Positions 9,437 to 18,900 of a stretch of DNA of 64,000 nt are shown one piece after another. Each line of letters starts with the position of its first letter. Positions within the stretch are counted from its first letter, which is position 1. Origin of the DNA: an uncultured Ruegeria sp. (lineage in GTDB: Bacteria > Pseudomonadota > Alphaproteobacteria > Rhodobacterales > Rhodobacteraceae); contig NZ_CANMFF010000003.1 of NCBI RefSeq assembly GCF_947497005.1, positions 248,001-312,000 on the forward strand, read 5' to 3'. The notes beneath the pieces are model-generated. The model searched no databases, was not told where the DNA came from, and saw only the letters and a program-made list of their open reading frames with translations. A program made the position numbers and the translations under genes.

Positions 9437-9528
9437 TTCCAGCCGCAGACTTGCCGACACGGGGTCGGACGTCCGAGGCCAGAAAATGGTCCAATGATCT
9501 GCGGAATACCTGAACAACAGGGGCCACC

Positions 9529-10575
9529 ATGGGACTATTCATCCTACGACGGTTCGGCGTCATGCTGCTTACAGCATTATGTCTGACATTCGTCGTCTTT
9601 TTCCTGACCAACCTATACCCGAACCTTGAAAAACTTGCGAAAACGCAGGGCAACCAGCGAATGTCAGACGAACAGGTCGAAGCTTGGCTGGAAAATCGCG
9701 GTTACCTCCAGCCCACACTTGTAAAATACGGCCAATGGCTGGGCGTAATGCCTGGTTTCCAGAATACTCTGGAAGATGGCCAGTTTGTGGGCACCTGCAC
9801 GAGACCTGGTTCGACGGCAGAGGAAACATCAAAATATTGCGGTGTTCTTCAGGGCGATTGGGGATACTCGACCGTATTCAAGGACGAGGTTGGCAAGATT
9901 GTCGGCAAACGTCTTGGGAATACGGGTTACCTGATGTTCTGGGTTCTGGTCCTGATGGTGCCATCGGCCCTGATCGTTGGTGTCTTGGCCGGGATGCGCG
10001 AAGGATCGGCGCTGGACCGGTCGCTGTCGACCTTCTCGATCATCACGACGGCAACACCGGAATACGTGTCCGGTGTTATCTTCATCGCCATTTTCACCTC
10101 ATCCACGGTGGGTTTGAAATGGTTCAAAGGCACTGCGACCCAAGCGATGGACAACCCGACATTCGAGAACTTCTTTCTGCCGGTGCTGACGATCGCACTT
10201 TATGGGATGGGGTATATCGCCCGGATGACCCGCGCTTCGATGACGGAAGTGATGACCGCACAGTATATCCGTACCGCACGGCTGAAAGGTGTGTCGTTTT
10301 CAAATATCGTTATGAAACATGCCCTGCGCAACGCGCTGATCGCACCCTTTACCGTCATCATGCTGCAGTTCCCATGGCTGCTGAATGGCGTGGTGATTGT
10401 CGAGACCCTGTTCAACTACAAGGGTTTTGGCTGGGCGCTTGTTCAGGCTGCAGGCAACAACGACATCCAGCTTCTGCTGGCAATTTCGGTCGTGTCGGTC
10501 TTTGTGGTTCTGATAACGCAGCTGATCTCGGATATCGGCTACGTCTACCTCAACCCGCGCATCCGCATTTCATAA
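9529..10575 (+). CDS. ABC importer permease (DppB/OppB type)
   Basis: A 348-residue inner-membrane permease with about six transmembrane segments. The first is at residues 8-28. The EAA loop that contacts the ATPase is seen as TARLKGVSFSNIVMKHALRN, and the C-terminal PRIRIS-type ending is typical of DppB/GsiC permeases. It has a long periplasmic segment after the first helix (residues about 30-125) containing two cysteines. AGGGG precedes the ATG. It pairs with the permease gene 13 bases downstream. Confidence 0.93.
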   Translation: MGLFILRRFGVMLLTALCLTFVVFFLTNLYPNLEKLAKTQGNQRMSDEQVEAWLENRGYLQPTLVKYGQWLGVMPGFQNTLEDGQFVGTCTRPGSTAEETSKYCGVLQGDWGYSTVFKDEVGKIVGKRLGNTGYLMFWVLVLMVPSALIVGVLAGMREGSALDRSLSTFSIITTATPEYVSGVIFIAIFTSSTVGLKWFKGTATQAMDNPTFENFFLPVLTIALYGMGYIARMTRASMTEVMTAQYIRTARLKGVSFSNIVMKHALRNALIAPFTVIMLQFPWLLNGVVIVETLFNYKGFGWALVQAAGNNDIQLLLAISVVSVFVVLITQLISDIGYVYLNPRIRIS

Positions 10576-10588
10576 GGAGGGCGAGATT

Positions 10589-12052
10589 ATGGAACCACTT
10601 ACCTGGACCGGCTCTATTGCCTTCCTGAACCCGTTGCTGATGGTCGCACTGGCCGTTCTGATCCTGTCGATCGTGGTCTGGATCATCGCCAGTGTCTTCT
10701 TACCCGAACAGCAACTTATCGTGAACCCGGATGGGTCCGTCAGTTCCGGCGGCGGTGCCCGCGGGCTGATCCAGATGGTACTGTACTACAGTTTCCTGGG
10801 CAGTGTTGGACTGGCTGTTGCCTATCTGGTGCTGGGCGTCCTGATGGGAACCAACGCCGGAATTGTTGGTGCAATTTCCCAGCAATTCATGCCGGTATGG
10901 GTCGCGCTGATCATCATGTTCGCCATGTCCATCGCCTTTAAGCGACGGCTGGGACTGTACGGCAAACTGTATGACAGCCCTATTGGCATGATCGGTTTTG
11001 GCCTTGTGATGTTCTGGGTTTTTACCGGCATCTTTGGTGCGCTTGATCTAATCGTAACTCATGACCCTCTGTCACAGCTGTCCGGCATGAAGAACAAAGT
11101 GCCCGGAACACCGTTGCCGAACCCGGAGGACGGACAATACGCCTGGTACCTTCTGGGCGGTGATAACTTGGCCCGTGACGTCTTTAGCCGGATGGTCAAA
11201 GGAGCATGGGTCGTGGTGCAGATTGCACCGCTGGCGACGATGTTCGCCTTCATGGTCGGCATCACGCTGGGACTTCCTGCCGGATATTATGGCGGTCGTC
11301 TGGACACGTTCCTGTCCTTCCTGGCCAACCTGATCCTCGCCTTCCCAGTGATCCTGCTTTTCTATCTGCTGGTGACACCGGAAATCGTGGCGACCGGAGT
11401 GCCAAACTATATGGCCGCAGTGCTGTTTGTGTTCCCGATCCTGTTCATCGGTGTGCTGCTGAATTCGCGCTATTACACGCGCCCGAATTTTCGAACTCCG
11501 CTGCTGATCGGTGTTCTGGGCGTGGCGATCTGGCTGTATTTGTCGCTGATCTCGACCGATGGCTACATCATCAATACCGAGGCCTATCGGATCTGGGGTC
11601 TGCCGACATATCTGGACCTGTTCGACATCCCGGGCGGCATTCTGGTGGTCTTCGTCTCGGTGGTCTTTGTGAACTCGCCCACCGTCTTCCGTATCGTGCG
11701 AGGGCTGGCGCTGGATATCAAAACCCGCGATTACGTGGCTGCGGCCCAGACCCGCGGCGAAGGTCCTTGGTACATCATGCTTTGGGAAATCCTGCCCAAC
11801 GCCCGAGGCCCGCTGATCGTCGATTTCTGTCTGCGCATCGGCTATACCACCATCCTTCTGGGAACCTTGGGTTTCTTCGGGCTGGGCCTTCCACCTGAAA
11901 GCCCTGACTGGGGTTCTACGATCAACGAAGGGCGAAAGCTTCTGTCGATCTACCTGCACCCTGCCCTTCCGCCTGCCTTTGCACTGCTGTCTCTGGTTCT
12001 TGGTCTGAACCTGCTGGCTGACGGTTTGCGCGAAGAAAGCCTGAAGGATTGA
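10589..12052 (+). CDS. ABC importer permease (DppC/OppC type), enlarged
   Basis: The second permease of the importer, 487 residues where DppC/OppC proteins are usually near 300. The core BPD_transp_1 region is intact: LGGDNLARDVFSRMVKGAWV, the EAA loop AAAQTRGEGPWYIMLWEILP and the C-terminal GFFGLGLPPESPDWG. The extra length comes from additional membrane segments before the core (residues about 1-165, with four hydrophobic stretches) and from an insertion within it (about 265-345, also hydrophobic). AAGGAGG precedes the ATG. See the finding on its architecture. Confidence 0.92.
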   Translation: MEPLTWTGSIAFLNPLLMVALAVLILSIVVWIIASVFLPEQQLIVNPDGSVSSGGGARGLIQMVLYYSFLGSVGLAVAYLVLGVLMGTNAGIVGAISQQFMPVWVALIIMFAMSIAFKRRLGLYGKLYDSPIGMIGFGLVMFWVFTGIFGALDLIVTHDPLSQLSGMKNKVPGTPLPNPEDGQYAWYLLGGDNLARDVFSRMVKGAWVVVQIAPLATMFAFMVGITLGLPAGYYGGRLDTFLSFLANLILAFPVILLFYLLVTPEIVATGVPNYMAAVLFVFPILFIGVLLNSRYYTRPNFRTPLLIGVLGVAIWLYLSLISTDGYIINTEAYRIWGLPTYLDLFDIPGGILVVFVSVVFVNSPTVFRIVRGLALDIKTRDYVAAAQTRGEGPWYIMLWEILPNARGPLIVDFCLRIGYTTILLGTLGFFGLGLPPESPDWGSTINEGRKLLSIYLHPALPPAFALLSLVLGLNLLADGLREESLKD

Positions 12053-12061
12053 TGTGACCGA

Positions 12062-12110
12062 GGCCGGGGGCTCTGCCCCGGACCCCCAAGGTATTTTTGG
12101 CCAGATGAAG
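12062..12110 (+). repeat. Roseobacter-type intergenic palindromic repeat
   Basis: The GGGGGCTCTGCCCC palindrome is followed by GGACCCCCAAGG and then TATTTTTGGCCAGATGAAG. I recall this block from many intergenic regions of Rhodobacteraceae genomes. Only one copy is in this window. It lies within the operon, between the second permease and the ATPase gene. Confidence 0.6.
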
Positions 12111-12142
12111 GGGATCCCCGCATTTGGTGAGGAGGAAGCAAA

Positions 12143-14230
12143 ATGAGCAAGATGGCGGAATATGACGGCCCGATCCTGGAGATCGACAAGCTGTCGATTT
12201 CATTCTTTACCCGCCTGCGGGAAATTCCAGCCGTGATGGATTTCTCGGTCAGTGTACAACCTGGCGAAGCTGTCGGTCTGGTGGGCGAGTCCGGTTGCGG
12301 TAAATCAACGGTGGCGCTGGGCGTCATGCAGGATCTTGGCAAGAACGGTCGCGTCGTGGGTGGCACGATCAAGTTCAAGGGCCGTGATCTGGCCGAGATG
12401 TCCGCAGAGGAACTGCGAGACATTCGCGGTAATGAGATCGCGATGATCTATCAGGAACCGATGGCATCATTGAATCCGGCGATGAAGATCGGCAAACAGC
12501 TGATGGAAGTACCGATGATTCACGAGGGTGTAAGTCAGGAAGAGGCTTATTCCCGTGCGCTGGAAGTAGTGACCGATGTTCGCCTGCCGGACCCCGAGCG
12601 GATGCTGAACTCGTTCCCGCACCAGCTGTCTGGCGGACAGCAGCAACGGATCGTGATTGCGATGGCGTTGATGTCGAAACCCGCATTGCTGATTCTGGAT
12701 GAGCCAACGACCGCTTTGGACGTGACTGTTGAGGCCGCTGTGGTCGAACTGGTCAAGGATCTGGGTAAGAAATACGGCACCTCAATGCTGTTTATCTCAC
12801 ATAACCTTGGTCTGGTTCTGGAAACCTGTGACCGGCTGTGCGTGATGTATTCGGGTGAGGCGGTCGAGCGTGGCTCGATCAAGGATGTGTTCGACGAGAT
12901 GCAACATCCTTACACACAGGCACTGTTCCGGTCGATCCCGCTACCGGGGGCCGACAAGAACTCTCGTCCGCTGGTGGCGATTCCTGGGAACTTCCCCCTG
13001 CCTCATGAACGGCCGTCAGGCTGCAACTTTGGCCCACGCTGCGACTACTTCGAAGAAGGTCGCTGTGACGCCAAGGATATCCTGATGGAGGCAGTGCCCG
13101 GGAATGACCGGCACCATACGCGCTGTCTGAAGTTCCAGGAGATCGACTGGAACGCGCCACTTGCGCTGGCGGATCAGAAGGACAAGGGCGAGATCGGTCG
13201 CGTCGTTCTGAAGATGGACAACCTCAAGAAATATTATGAGGTTGCCGCGAACGCGCTGTTCGGTGGCGGCGAGAAGAAGGTTGTAAAGGCCAACGAGACG
13301 CTGAGCTTTGAGGCCCATGAGTCTGAGACTTTGGCCATTGTAGGTGAATCCGGCTGCGGCAAGTCCACCTTCGCCAAGGTTCTGATGGGGTTGGAGACCG
13401 CCACGGATGGGCAAATTCTGCTGGACAATCGCAACATCGAAGACGTTCCCATCGAAGAGCGTGACGCCAAGACGGTTGGTGAAGTTCAGATGGTGTTCCA
13501 AAATCCATTCGATACGCTGAACCCGTCGATGACCGTGGGGCGCCAGATCATTCGTGCGTTGGAAATCTTCGGCATTGGAAATTCTGAGGCCGAACGTAAA
13601 AAGCGAATGCTGGAATTGCTGGATCTGGTGAAGCTGCCGCGCGCTTTTGCAGAACGGATGCCACGCCAGTTGTCAGGCGGGCAAAAGCAACGTGTGGGTA
13701 TCGCCCGAGCCTTTGCCGGTGATGCGCGCATCGTGGTGGCGGACGAGCCTGTTTCGGCGCTGGACGTGTCGGTTCAGGCTGCGGTGACGGACTTGCTGAT
13801 GGAGATTCAGCGAGAACAGAAAACAACGTTGCTGTTCATCAGCCACGATCTGTCGATCGTACGCTATCTCAGTGACCGGGTCATGGTAATGTATCTTGGC
13901 CACGTGGTCGAACTTGGTACAACCGATCAGGTATTTGCGCCGCCCTACCATCCATACACCGAAGCTTTGTTAAGCGCGGTGCCTATCGCTGATACTTCGG
14001 TCGAGAAACAGCATATCGTTCTGGATGGCGACATCCCTTCGGCCATGAACCCGCCACCGGGTTGTCCGTTCCAGACGCGTTGCCGCTGGAAATCGGAAGT
14101 GCCGGACGGTCGGTGCGAGTCGCATGTGCCTCCGGTCCAGACCTTGACGGATGGTCATCAGGTCAAATGCCATCTGGCCGAAGATGTCCTGGCCCGGATG
14201 GAGCCGGTGATCAAAGTCGCGGCGGAGTAA
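12143..14230 (+). CDS. ABC importer ATP-binding protein, fused DppD-DppF
   Basis: A 695-residue protein with two complete nucleotide-binding domains in tandem. Each has Walker A GESGCGKST (about residues 54 and 402), an ABC signature (LSGGQQQR, LSGGQKQR) and Walker B (LLILDEPTTALD, IVVADEPVSALD). Each half ends with the oligopeptide-transporter C-terminal domain carrying a cysteine-rich GC-F-RC motif typical of iron-sulfur-bearing DppD/OppF proteins. It powers the importer encoded by the three upstream genes. GAGGAGG precedes the ATG. A strong terminator follows. Confidence 0.94.
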   Translation: MSKMAEYDGPILEIDKLSISFFTRLREIPAVMDFSVSVQPGEAVGLVGESGCGKSTVALGVMQDLGKNGRVVGGTIKFKGRDLAEMSAEELRDIRGNEIAMIYQEPMASLNPAMKIGKQLMEVPMIHEGVSQEEAYSRALEVVTDVRLPDPERMLNSFPHQLSGGQQQRIVIAMALMSKPALLILDEPTTALDVTVEAAVVELVKDLGKKYGTSMLFISHNLGLVLETCDRLCVMYSGEAVERGSIKDVFDEMQHPYTQALFRSIPLPGADKNSRPLVAIPGNFPLPHERPSGCNFGPRCDYFEEGRCDAKDILMEAVPGNDRHHTRCLKFQEIDWNAPLALADQKDKGEIGRVVLKMDNLKKYYEVAANALFGGGEKKVVKANETLSFEAHESETLAIVGESGCGKSTFAKVLMGLETATDGQILLDNRNIEDVPIEERDAKTVGEVQMVFQNPFDTLNPSMTVGRQIIRALEIFGIGNSEAERKKRMLELLDLVKLPRAFAERMPRQLSGGQKQRVGIARAFAGDARIVVADEPVSALDVSVQAAVTDLLMEIQREQKTTLLFISHDLSIVRYLSDRVMVMYLGHVVELGTTDQVFAPPYHPYTEALLSAVPIADTSVEKQHIVLDGDIPSAMNPPPGCPFQTRCRWKSEVPDGRCESHVPPVQTLTDGHQVKCHLAEDVLARMEPVIKVAAE

Positions 14231-14250
14231 TCTTGCCGATCAGATAAAAA

Positions 14251-14278
14251 AAGGGCCGGTCAATGACCGGCCCTTTCT
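14251..14278 (+). terminator. Rho-independent terminator of the ABC operon
   Basis: AAGGGCCGGT pairs with ACCGGCCCTT around CAATG, followed by TTCTGTT. It lies 20 bases past the ATPase stop. Confidence 0.85.
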
Positions 14279-14349
14279 GTTGCGCCGTGGTTGGTGGGGA
14301 GACAGACGGCGCTTGGGAGTGTGCGTGAGTGGCAGCCCCCGTTATGATT

Positions 14350-15336
14350 TCAACCGGTCATCACATTGTTGCCGAAATGCATGAATTCCTGGTTCATTCC
14401 GGCAATCTCGCCGGCTTCAAGCTGCAGACTGGCACTGTCGAGCATCTTGAAACTCTGCTGTCCTTTTACCCAGTCGTCAGCAGATTGCAGCGTAGTCAAT
14501 GTGTAAGACGTGACCTCGTTCAGATAGTGGGTCGGTATGATGACCTTCGGCTTGAGCTTGGACACGATGTCGTTGCCCTGATCAAAGCTGAGAATATGTT
14601 CCGAACCATCCACCGGCAGCGTCAGGACATCCACCTGTCCGATTGCGTCCCAGAACTCCTGTGGCGGGTTATGGCGGTTGTCGCCCCAGATCAACGTGCG
14701 GATGCCCCCGGTTTCAACCAGATAGACCACCATGTCCATGTGACCCACATTGTTCGGTGGGCAGGCTTCAACTCCAAACTCGGCCAGCGCGTTGGTCCAG
14801 TCGTACCATCCCGGTGCGACACAGGCGTGCTTGTCGGCAAAGCCCGTGATCTTGATGTCGGCAAACTCGAAATTGCCCGCCATGCGGTCCAGAACCATGG
14901 TTGAGCTTGGGCGTTCAATCGCATCGTGGTCGAAATGCGCATGCGTCGACAGAGTTATGTCTACGGGGATTTGAGGGAACTCATTGCGGAACCACAGTCC
15001 CCAAGCCCCCGACGGATCATCGCGCCACGGATCAAACAGTACGGTTGCCCCGCCAGGCGAGGTGATTTTGATGGCACAATGACCGTAATAGTCGATGCCA
15101 ACCGCCCCGGTGCTGGCCTGTCCGGTCGATCCCTGAAGATCGATCACATGGTTGTTGTTCCCCGGCTGCAGCCACGCCTGAGATTGTGCTTCGGCCGGTT
15201 TCGCGCCCAGAACAGAGGCAGCGGCACCAACCCCCGCAGCGCCTGCCGCCATGAAGAACGACCGGCGCGACAGCCCTGGCGCCAGATGATCCTTGTCCCC
15301 TCTCAGGATAGTTGGCTTAAGATCTTTGCGATCCAT
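14350..15336 (-). CDS. Tat-exported metallo-beta-lactamase-fold hydrolase
   Basis: A 328-residue protein with a twin-arginine signal (GLSRRSFFMAAGAAG, cleavage near AEAQ), so it probably acts in the periplasm. The metal-binding HxHxDH signature is present as STHAHFDHDA, with later ligands in HMDMVVYL and in IPTHYLN. It resembles the UlaG-like/L-ascorbate-lactonase branch of the fold (GHCAIKITSPGGATVLFDPW). I use the ATG at 15336, which has AGAGAGG upstream; the frame extends 24 codons further. A GAF-LuxR regulator gene lies upstream, with a perfect palindrome between them. Substrate unknown. Confidence 0.85.
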   Translation of the reverse strand: MDRKDLKPTILRGDKDHLAPGLSRRSFFMAAGAAGVGAAASVLGAKPAEAQSQAWLQPGNNNHVIDLQGSTGQASTGAVGIDYYGHCAIKITSPGGATVLFDPWRDDPSGAWGLWFRNEFPQIPVDITLSTHAHFDHDAIERPSSTMVLDRMAGNFEFADIKITGFADKHACVAPGWYDWTNALAEFGVEACPPNNVGHMDMVVYLVETGGIRTLIWGDNRHNPPQEFWDAIGQVDVLTLPVDGSEHILSFDQGNDIVSKLKPKVIIPTHYLNEVTSYTLTTLQSADDWVKGQQSFKMLDSASLQLEAGEIAGMNQEFMHFGNNVMTG

Positions 15337-15436
15337 TTCTGTGTACCTCTCTGTTGGACCTATGCGGTTTCTCCGCACGTCCCAACTGAGGGTAACAAGC
15401 CAGAGCATATTGGCTCAGACCGGAATATTAGGGGTG

Positions 15437-15461
15437 GAATATGGGGCCAATCCCCATATTC
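15437..15461. promoter_or_regulatory. Perfect palindrome, candidate operator
   Basis: GAATATGGGG and CCCCATATTC flank five bases. A related half (GGAATATTAGGGG) sits directly beside it at 15422-15434. It lies between the hydrolase gene and the LuxR-type regulator gene. It has no T run on either side, so an operator is more likely than a terminator. Confidence 0.5.
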
Positions 15462-15466
15462 AATGT

Positions 15467-16429
15467 TCACGAAATCGAGAGCAAGTGACTGCGCAGGTTC
15501 TGGTCCCGCCCCTCGAGGCCAAGTTTGCGGCGGATATTGTTGCGATGAAAATCGATAGTCGACGTTTCACGCGACAGCGCGTTAGCGATGTCCTTGGTTG
15601 TCTTCCCGAACATGACCATCTGCGCGATCTCCATCTCAGTCGGGGTCATTGCCGCAAACGCATCTGTCAGTTTATCGGACAGTGACGATGTGATCTCATT
15701 CAGGTTCTTTTCGGCGAGCTCAAGATAAACATACTGCGCTTCATCCCCTGAAAGCTGTGTCCGTACCTTTTCGAGATACGGCAATACCCGGCTGCGGACT
15801 TGTTCGACAATTTCGTAGTCCCGGCTTTTACGATCATCATCCAGACTGGACAGCAGGACGCGCAATGCCGTGTTCGTTTCCTCCAATTCCCGGGTGCGAT
15901 CCGAGACCCGCGTTTCGAGCTGCGTCAGTGTTTCGTTCAGTTTTTCCTCCAGTGCCCGGCGCAGATAAACCTCTTGCAACAAAGCTAAATCCGACTCGAC
16001 CATACGTGCAAATTGCGTCAGGCCTTCGCGAAACAACAAAGCCCGCCGGTTTTGTTTGCGGTCCAGAACGCAAATTGTTCCGAACACCGATCCATCGGGC
16101 CATTTCAGCGGCAGACCGATGTAGAACGTCATCCCATGTTCCAGATCGTCATTGTCTGACCAGACCGGATCGCAGGCGGCATCCTCGACCACCAGTTCAC
16201 CGTCCCGCTGCAGGACGCCCTGACAATAAAGCTTTGGGTTCAATTGGAAACTCATGCCAACAGGATACGGGTTTTCCGGATGATCCGAGGTAATCAGAAC
16301 GGCATGATCCGGCGCGTCGGTTTTCATGATCAAGCTTGCTGGTACATCCGCCAGCTCTGCGACCAGATCAACCAGTTGCTGCCAATTGGCCAGCGTTTCC
16401 CTGGGAATTTTAGGGTGATCAACACGCAT
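15467..16429 (-). CDS. GAF domain LuxR-family transcriptional regulator
   Basis: About 320 residues: an N-terminal GAF-like sensor domain (residues about 10-145, with the FYIGLPLKWPDGSVFGTICVL segment typical of GAF domains), a long predicted coiled coil (about 150-240, rich in E, L and R), and a C-terminal LuxR helix-turn-helix (LTPTEMEIAQ-type start, GKTTKDIANALSRETSTIDF, then HRNNIRRKLGL). It lacks a receiver domain, so it should sense a small molecule or redox state directly. I chose the ATG at 16429 because GAGG lies six bases upstream; the frame opens four codons earlier. Its likely target is the neighbouring hydrolase gene, by proximity only. Confidence 0.85.
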   Translation of the reverse strand: MRVDHPKIPRETLANWQQLVDLVAELADVPASLIMKTDAPDHAVLITSDHPENPYPVGMSFQLNPKLYCQGVLQRDGELVVEDAACDPVWSDNDDLEHGMTFYIGLPLKWPDGSVFGTICVLDRKQNRRALLFREGLTQFARMVESDLALLQEVYLRRALEEKLNETLTQLETRVSDRTRELEETNTALRVLLSSLDDDRKSRDYEIVEQVRSRVLPYLEKVRTQLSGDEAQYVYLELAEKNLNEITSSLSDKLTDAFAAMTPTEMEIAQMVMFGKTTKDIANALSRETSTIDFHRNNIRRKLGLEGRDQNLRSHLLSIS

Positions 16430-16525
16430 CAGGAGCCTCATGAGTTAGTAGGCGTACCCTTTCAGGTTAGTTGGTCAGGTTGTGTGGAATCAAGAATTGA
16501 ACGCTCTGCGCCGCAGCATCGGGGC

Positions 16526-17104
16526 TTAGCCGCCCCAGATGACCTTCACGTAATTCTGGGTTTCCTTGTACGGCGGAATGCCACCATGTTTTTCGACCGC
16601 TTTTGGTCCCGCATTATACGCGGCGAGGGCCAGAGGCCAGGACTTGAACTTGCGATACTGCCAGGACAGATATCTGGCCCCACCTTCAAGGTTCTGCTTG
16701 GGGTCATGCGGGTTGACCCCCAAAAGTTCAGCCGTCTGAGGCATCAGCTGCGCCAATCCCAGCGCACCTTTGTGAGACTTCGCTTGCGCGTTCCAACCGC
16801 TTTCCTGCTGCACAAGGCGCAGGAACAAATCTTCTGGAATATTATGAAGTCGGGCTGCCTGCTTCGCCAGGTCCAGATACTGGCCGCGATACTTCCCGGT
16901 ATACCGTTTGCTGACCTGCGCGCGGGATGCCTTGGGTTTCAACCGGGCGGAATCGCGATATTGCGTCGCCGCACGGGAATCCAGAACCTTGGACTGTTTG
17001 AGGAAAATATCCTTACGGCTTTTGGTGGACAAAGTTTGTGCCTGCGCAGGCACAACAGCCAGCACAAGGCAGACAACAGAAAACCCAGCAACCCAAGAAC
17101 GCAT
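16526..17104 (-). CDS. Lytic transglycosylase (SLT domain)
   Basis: A 192-residue exported protein. A signal peptide (residues 1-22, cleavage after PAQA) precedes a short linker and an SLT domain from about residue 75. The catalytic glutamate is in [11 protein letters not shown], followed by [31 protein letters not shown] and [15 protein letters not shown], all goose-type lysozyme/Slt hallmarks. It cleaves the glycan strands of peptidoglycan, leaving 1,6-anhydro ends. It stands between the LuxR-type gene and divergent ssb. Confidence 0.92.
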   Translation of the reverse strand: MRSWVAGFSVVCLVLAVVPAQAQTLSTKSRKDIFLKQSKVLDSRAATQYRDSARLKPKASRAQVSKRYTGKYRGQYLDLAKQAARLHNIPEDLFLRLVQQESGWNAQAKSHKGALGLAQLMPQTAELLGVNPHDPKQNLEGGARYLSWQYRKFKSWPLALAAYNAGPKAVEKHGGIPPYKETQNYVKVIWGG

Positions 17105-17307
17105 CAATGCCTATCCTGCTCGATAAGAAACCAGTCGGAGTATAGGTATTCCCGCAAAAAATGAAAGCTTGGTAAAGACTACGGTAAGACTCTTGTTCAA
17201 CAGTGTTGTATCAACTGTTTTCAACCACGATGCAGGCCGTATAGGGTCACGCAAAACTCATAGCGCCAGATTCGGCGCATTTACGTCAGAACAGAACGAG
17301 GAATAAC

Positions 17308-17802
17308 ATGGCGGGTTCAGTCAACAAGGTCATTCTGGTCGGAAATCTGGGTCGTGATCCCGAAGTGCGGACATTCCAGAACGGCGGCAAGGTCTGCAAT
17401 CTGCGCATTGCCACGTCAGAGAACTGGAAAGATCGCAACACAGGTGAACGCCGCGAACGCACGGAATGGCACTCGGTCGCCATCTTCAACGAAGGTCTGG
17501 TCCGCGTGGCCGAGCAATATCTGCGCAAAGGGTCAAAGGTCTATCTCGAAGGGCAATTACAGACCCGCAAGTGGCAAGATCAGTCAGGCCAGGACCGCTA
17601 TTCTACCGAAGTTGTCCTACAGGGCTTTGGCTCTACCCTTGTGATGCTGGATGCGCGCGGTGAAGGCGGCGGCAGCAGTGGTGGCGGTGGTTTTGGCGGC
17701 GGCCAGGCCGGTGGTGGCGGCTACGGAGACCCTTATGGCGGTCCGTCTAGCTCTCCCGCGCCGGCATCTGGCGGAATCGACGACGACGAGATTCCGTTCT
17801 AA
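17308..17802 (+). CDS. ssb: Single-stranded DNA-binding protein
   Basis: A 164-residue SSB with an OB-fold (residues 1-110; [17 protein letters not shown], the WHSVAIFN strand and a [19 protein letters not shown] stretch), a glycine-rich flexible linker (about 118-150) and the acidic C-terminal tip DDDEIPF that recruits replication and repair proteins. Two AAC/GAGGA features precede the ATG (GAACGAGGA). The gene starts a short plus-strand run with the protease 18 bases downstream. Confidence 0.97.
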   Translation: MAGSVNKVILVGNLGRDPEVRTFQNGGKVCNLRIATSENWKDRNTGERRERTEWHSVAIFNEGLVRVAEQYLRKGSKVYLEGQLQTRKWQDQSGQDRYSTEVVLQGFGSTLVMLDARGEGGGSSGGGGFGGGQAGGGGYGDPYGGPSSSPAPASGGIDDDEIPF

Positions 17803-17820
17803 GCAATACGGAGACACAAC

Positions 17821-18891
17821 ATGACATGGTCCTTCTCTCTCGGCCGATTGCTCGGGTCCGAACTGAGGGTCCATGTCACATTCTTCCTACTGCTGGCTTG
17901 GGTGGGCTTTGCGGCTTATTCTGCCGGTGGTCTGCCTGCAGCCATTGAAAATCTGCTTTTTGTTCTGGCATTGTTTGCCTGTGTGGTCGCACATGAATTC
18001 GGCCATGCCCTCATGGCCCGGCGCTATGGAATCAAAACCCCCGACATAACCCTGCTGCCCATTGGTGGGTTGGCCCGGCTTGAAAGAATGCCAGAGAAAC
18101 CAATGCAGGAAGTTCTGGTGGCGCTTGCAGGTCCTGCGGTGAACATCGTGATCTGGATCGTTCTTGTCGCACTGGGAGCGGGACTGCCACTAGAGACGCT
18201 CTCCCAAATCGATTCACCGGGTATCGGATTTCTGAACAGATTGGCCTACATCAATCTGCTGCTGGCCGTCTTCAACATGATCCCGGCTTTCCCAATGGAT
18301 GGAGGACGCGTGTTCCGTGCCCTTCTGTGCCTGCGCATGGATCGCGTCAAAGCCACCCGTGTGGCAGCGGTCGGCGGTCAGATCGTTGCTGTTGGCTTTG
18401 GATTTTTCGGGCTAAGTTCAGGCAACCCATTTCTTGTGCTGATCGCAGTGTTTGTGTTCATCGCCGCCAATGCCGAAAGCCAGGATGTCGCTTTGCGATC
18501 TGCTGCACGCCGCGTTCTGGCCCGGGACGCAATGATCACCGAGTTTCACGCGCTCTCGCCCAACGATACGCTGAGCACCGCGGCACAAGCCGTGATTCAC
18601 ACCACTCAACACGAGTTCCCTGTATTGGACGCAGACCAGACCCTGCTGGGTTTTGTAACCCGCAATCGACTGTTTGCTGCGCTGGCTAGTGATCAACCCA
18701 GATCGGCACCTGCCACCTCGATCATGGATGCGGATGTCCCTGCAGTTTCGCTTACCACCGGCCTTGAAACCGTGCTGGAACATCTGCACAAAGGTGCTCC
18801 GGCCATCGCAGTAGTCACCCGTGGAGGACGCATGATGGGTTACATCACGCGCGAAAACATTGGCGAGCTGATGGTCATTCAAGGCCGTTAG
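17821..18891 (+). CDS. Site-2 protease family metallopeptidase with CBS domains
   Basis: A 356-residue polytopic membrane protease of family M50. The zinc motif HEFGH is at residues 58-62 within a membrane segment, and the third-ligand region is NMIPAFPMDGGRVFRAL. After about six hydrophobic segments, the C-terminal third (residues about 235-350) forms a pair of CBS domains (ARDAMITEFHALSPNDTLS and the second around SIMDADVPAVSL), which bind adenine nucleotides in other proteins. This resembles the SpoIVFB/Rv-type S2P-CBS subgroup. The substrate is unknown. It begins 18 bases after ssb and ends ten bases before the convergent aroB. Confidence 0.9.
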   Translation: MTWSFSLGRLLGSELRVHVTFFLLLAWVGFAAYSAGGLPAAIENLLFVLALFACVVAHEFGHALMARRYGIKTPDITLLPIGGLARLERMPEKPMQEVLVALAGPAVNIVIWIVLVALGAGLPLETLSQIDSPGIGFLNRLAYINLLLAVFNMIPAFPMDGGRVFRALLCLRMDRVKATRVAAVGGQIVAVGFGFFGLSSGNPFLVLIAVFVFIAANAESQDVALRSAARRVLARDAMITEFHALSPNDTLSTAAQAVIHTTQHEFPVLDADQTLLGFVTRNRLFAALASDQPRSAPATSIMDADVPAVSLTTGLETVLEHLHKGAPAIAVVTRGGRMMGYITRENIGELMVIQGR

Positions 18892-18900
18892 GGTTTCAGC

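Noticed and set aside
17180..17230. SOS box upstream of ssb
   Set aside because: GTTC-AACAGTG-TTGT is close to GTTC-N7-GTTC but the second half does not match, and no other copy is near.
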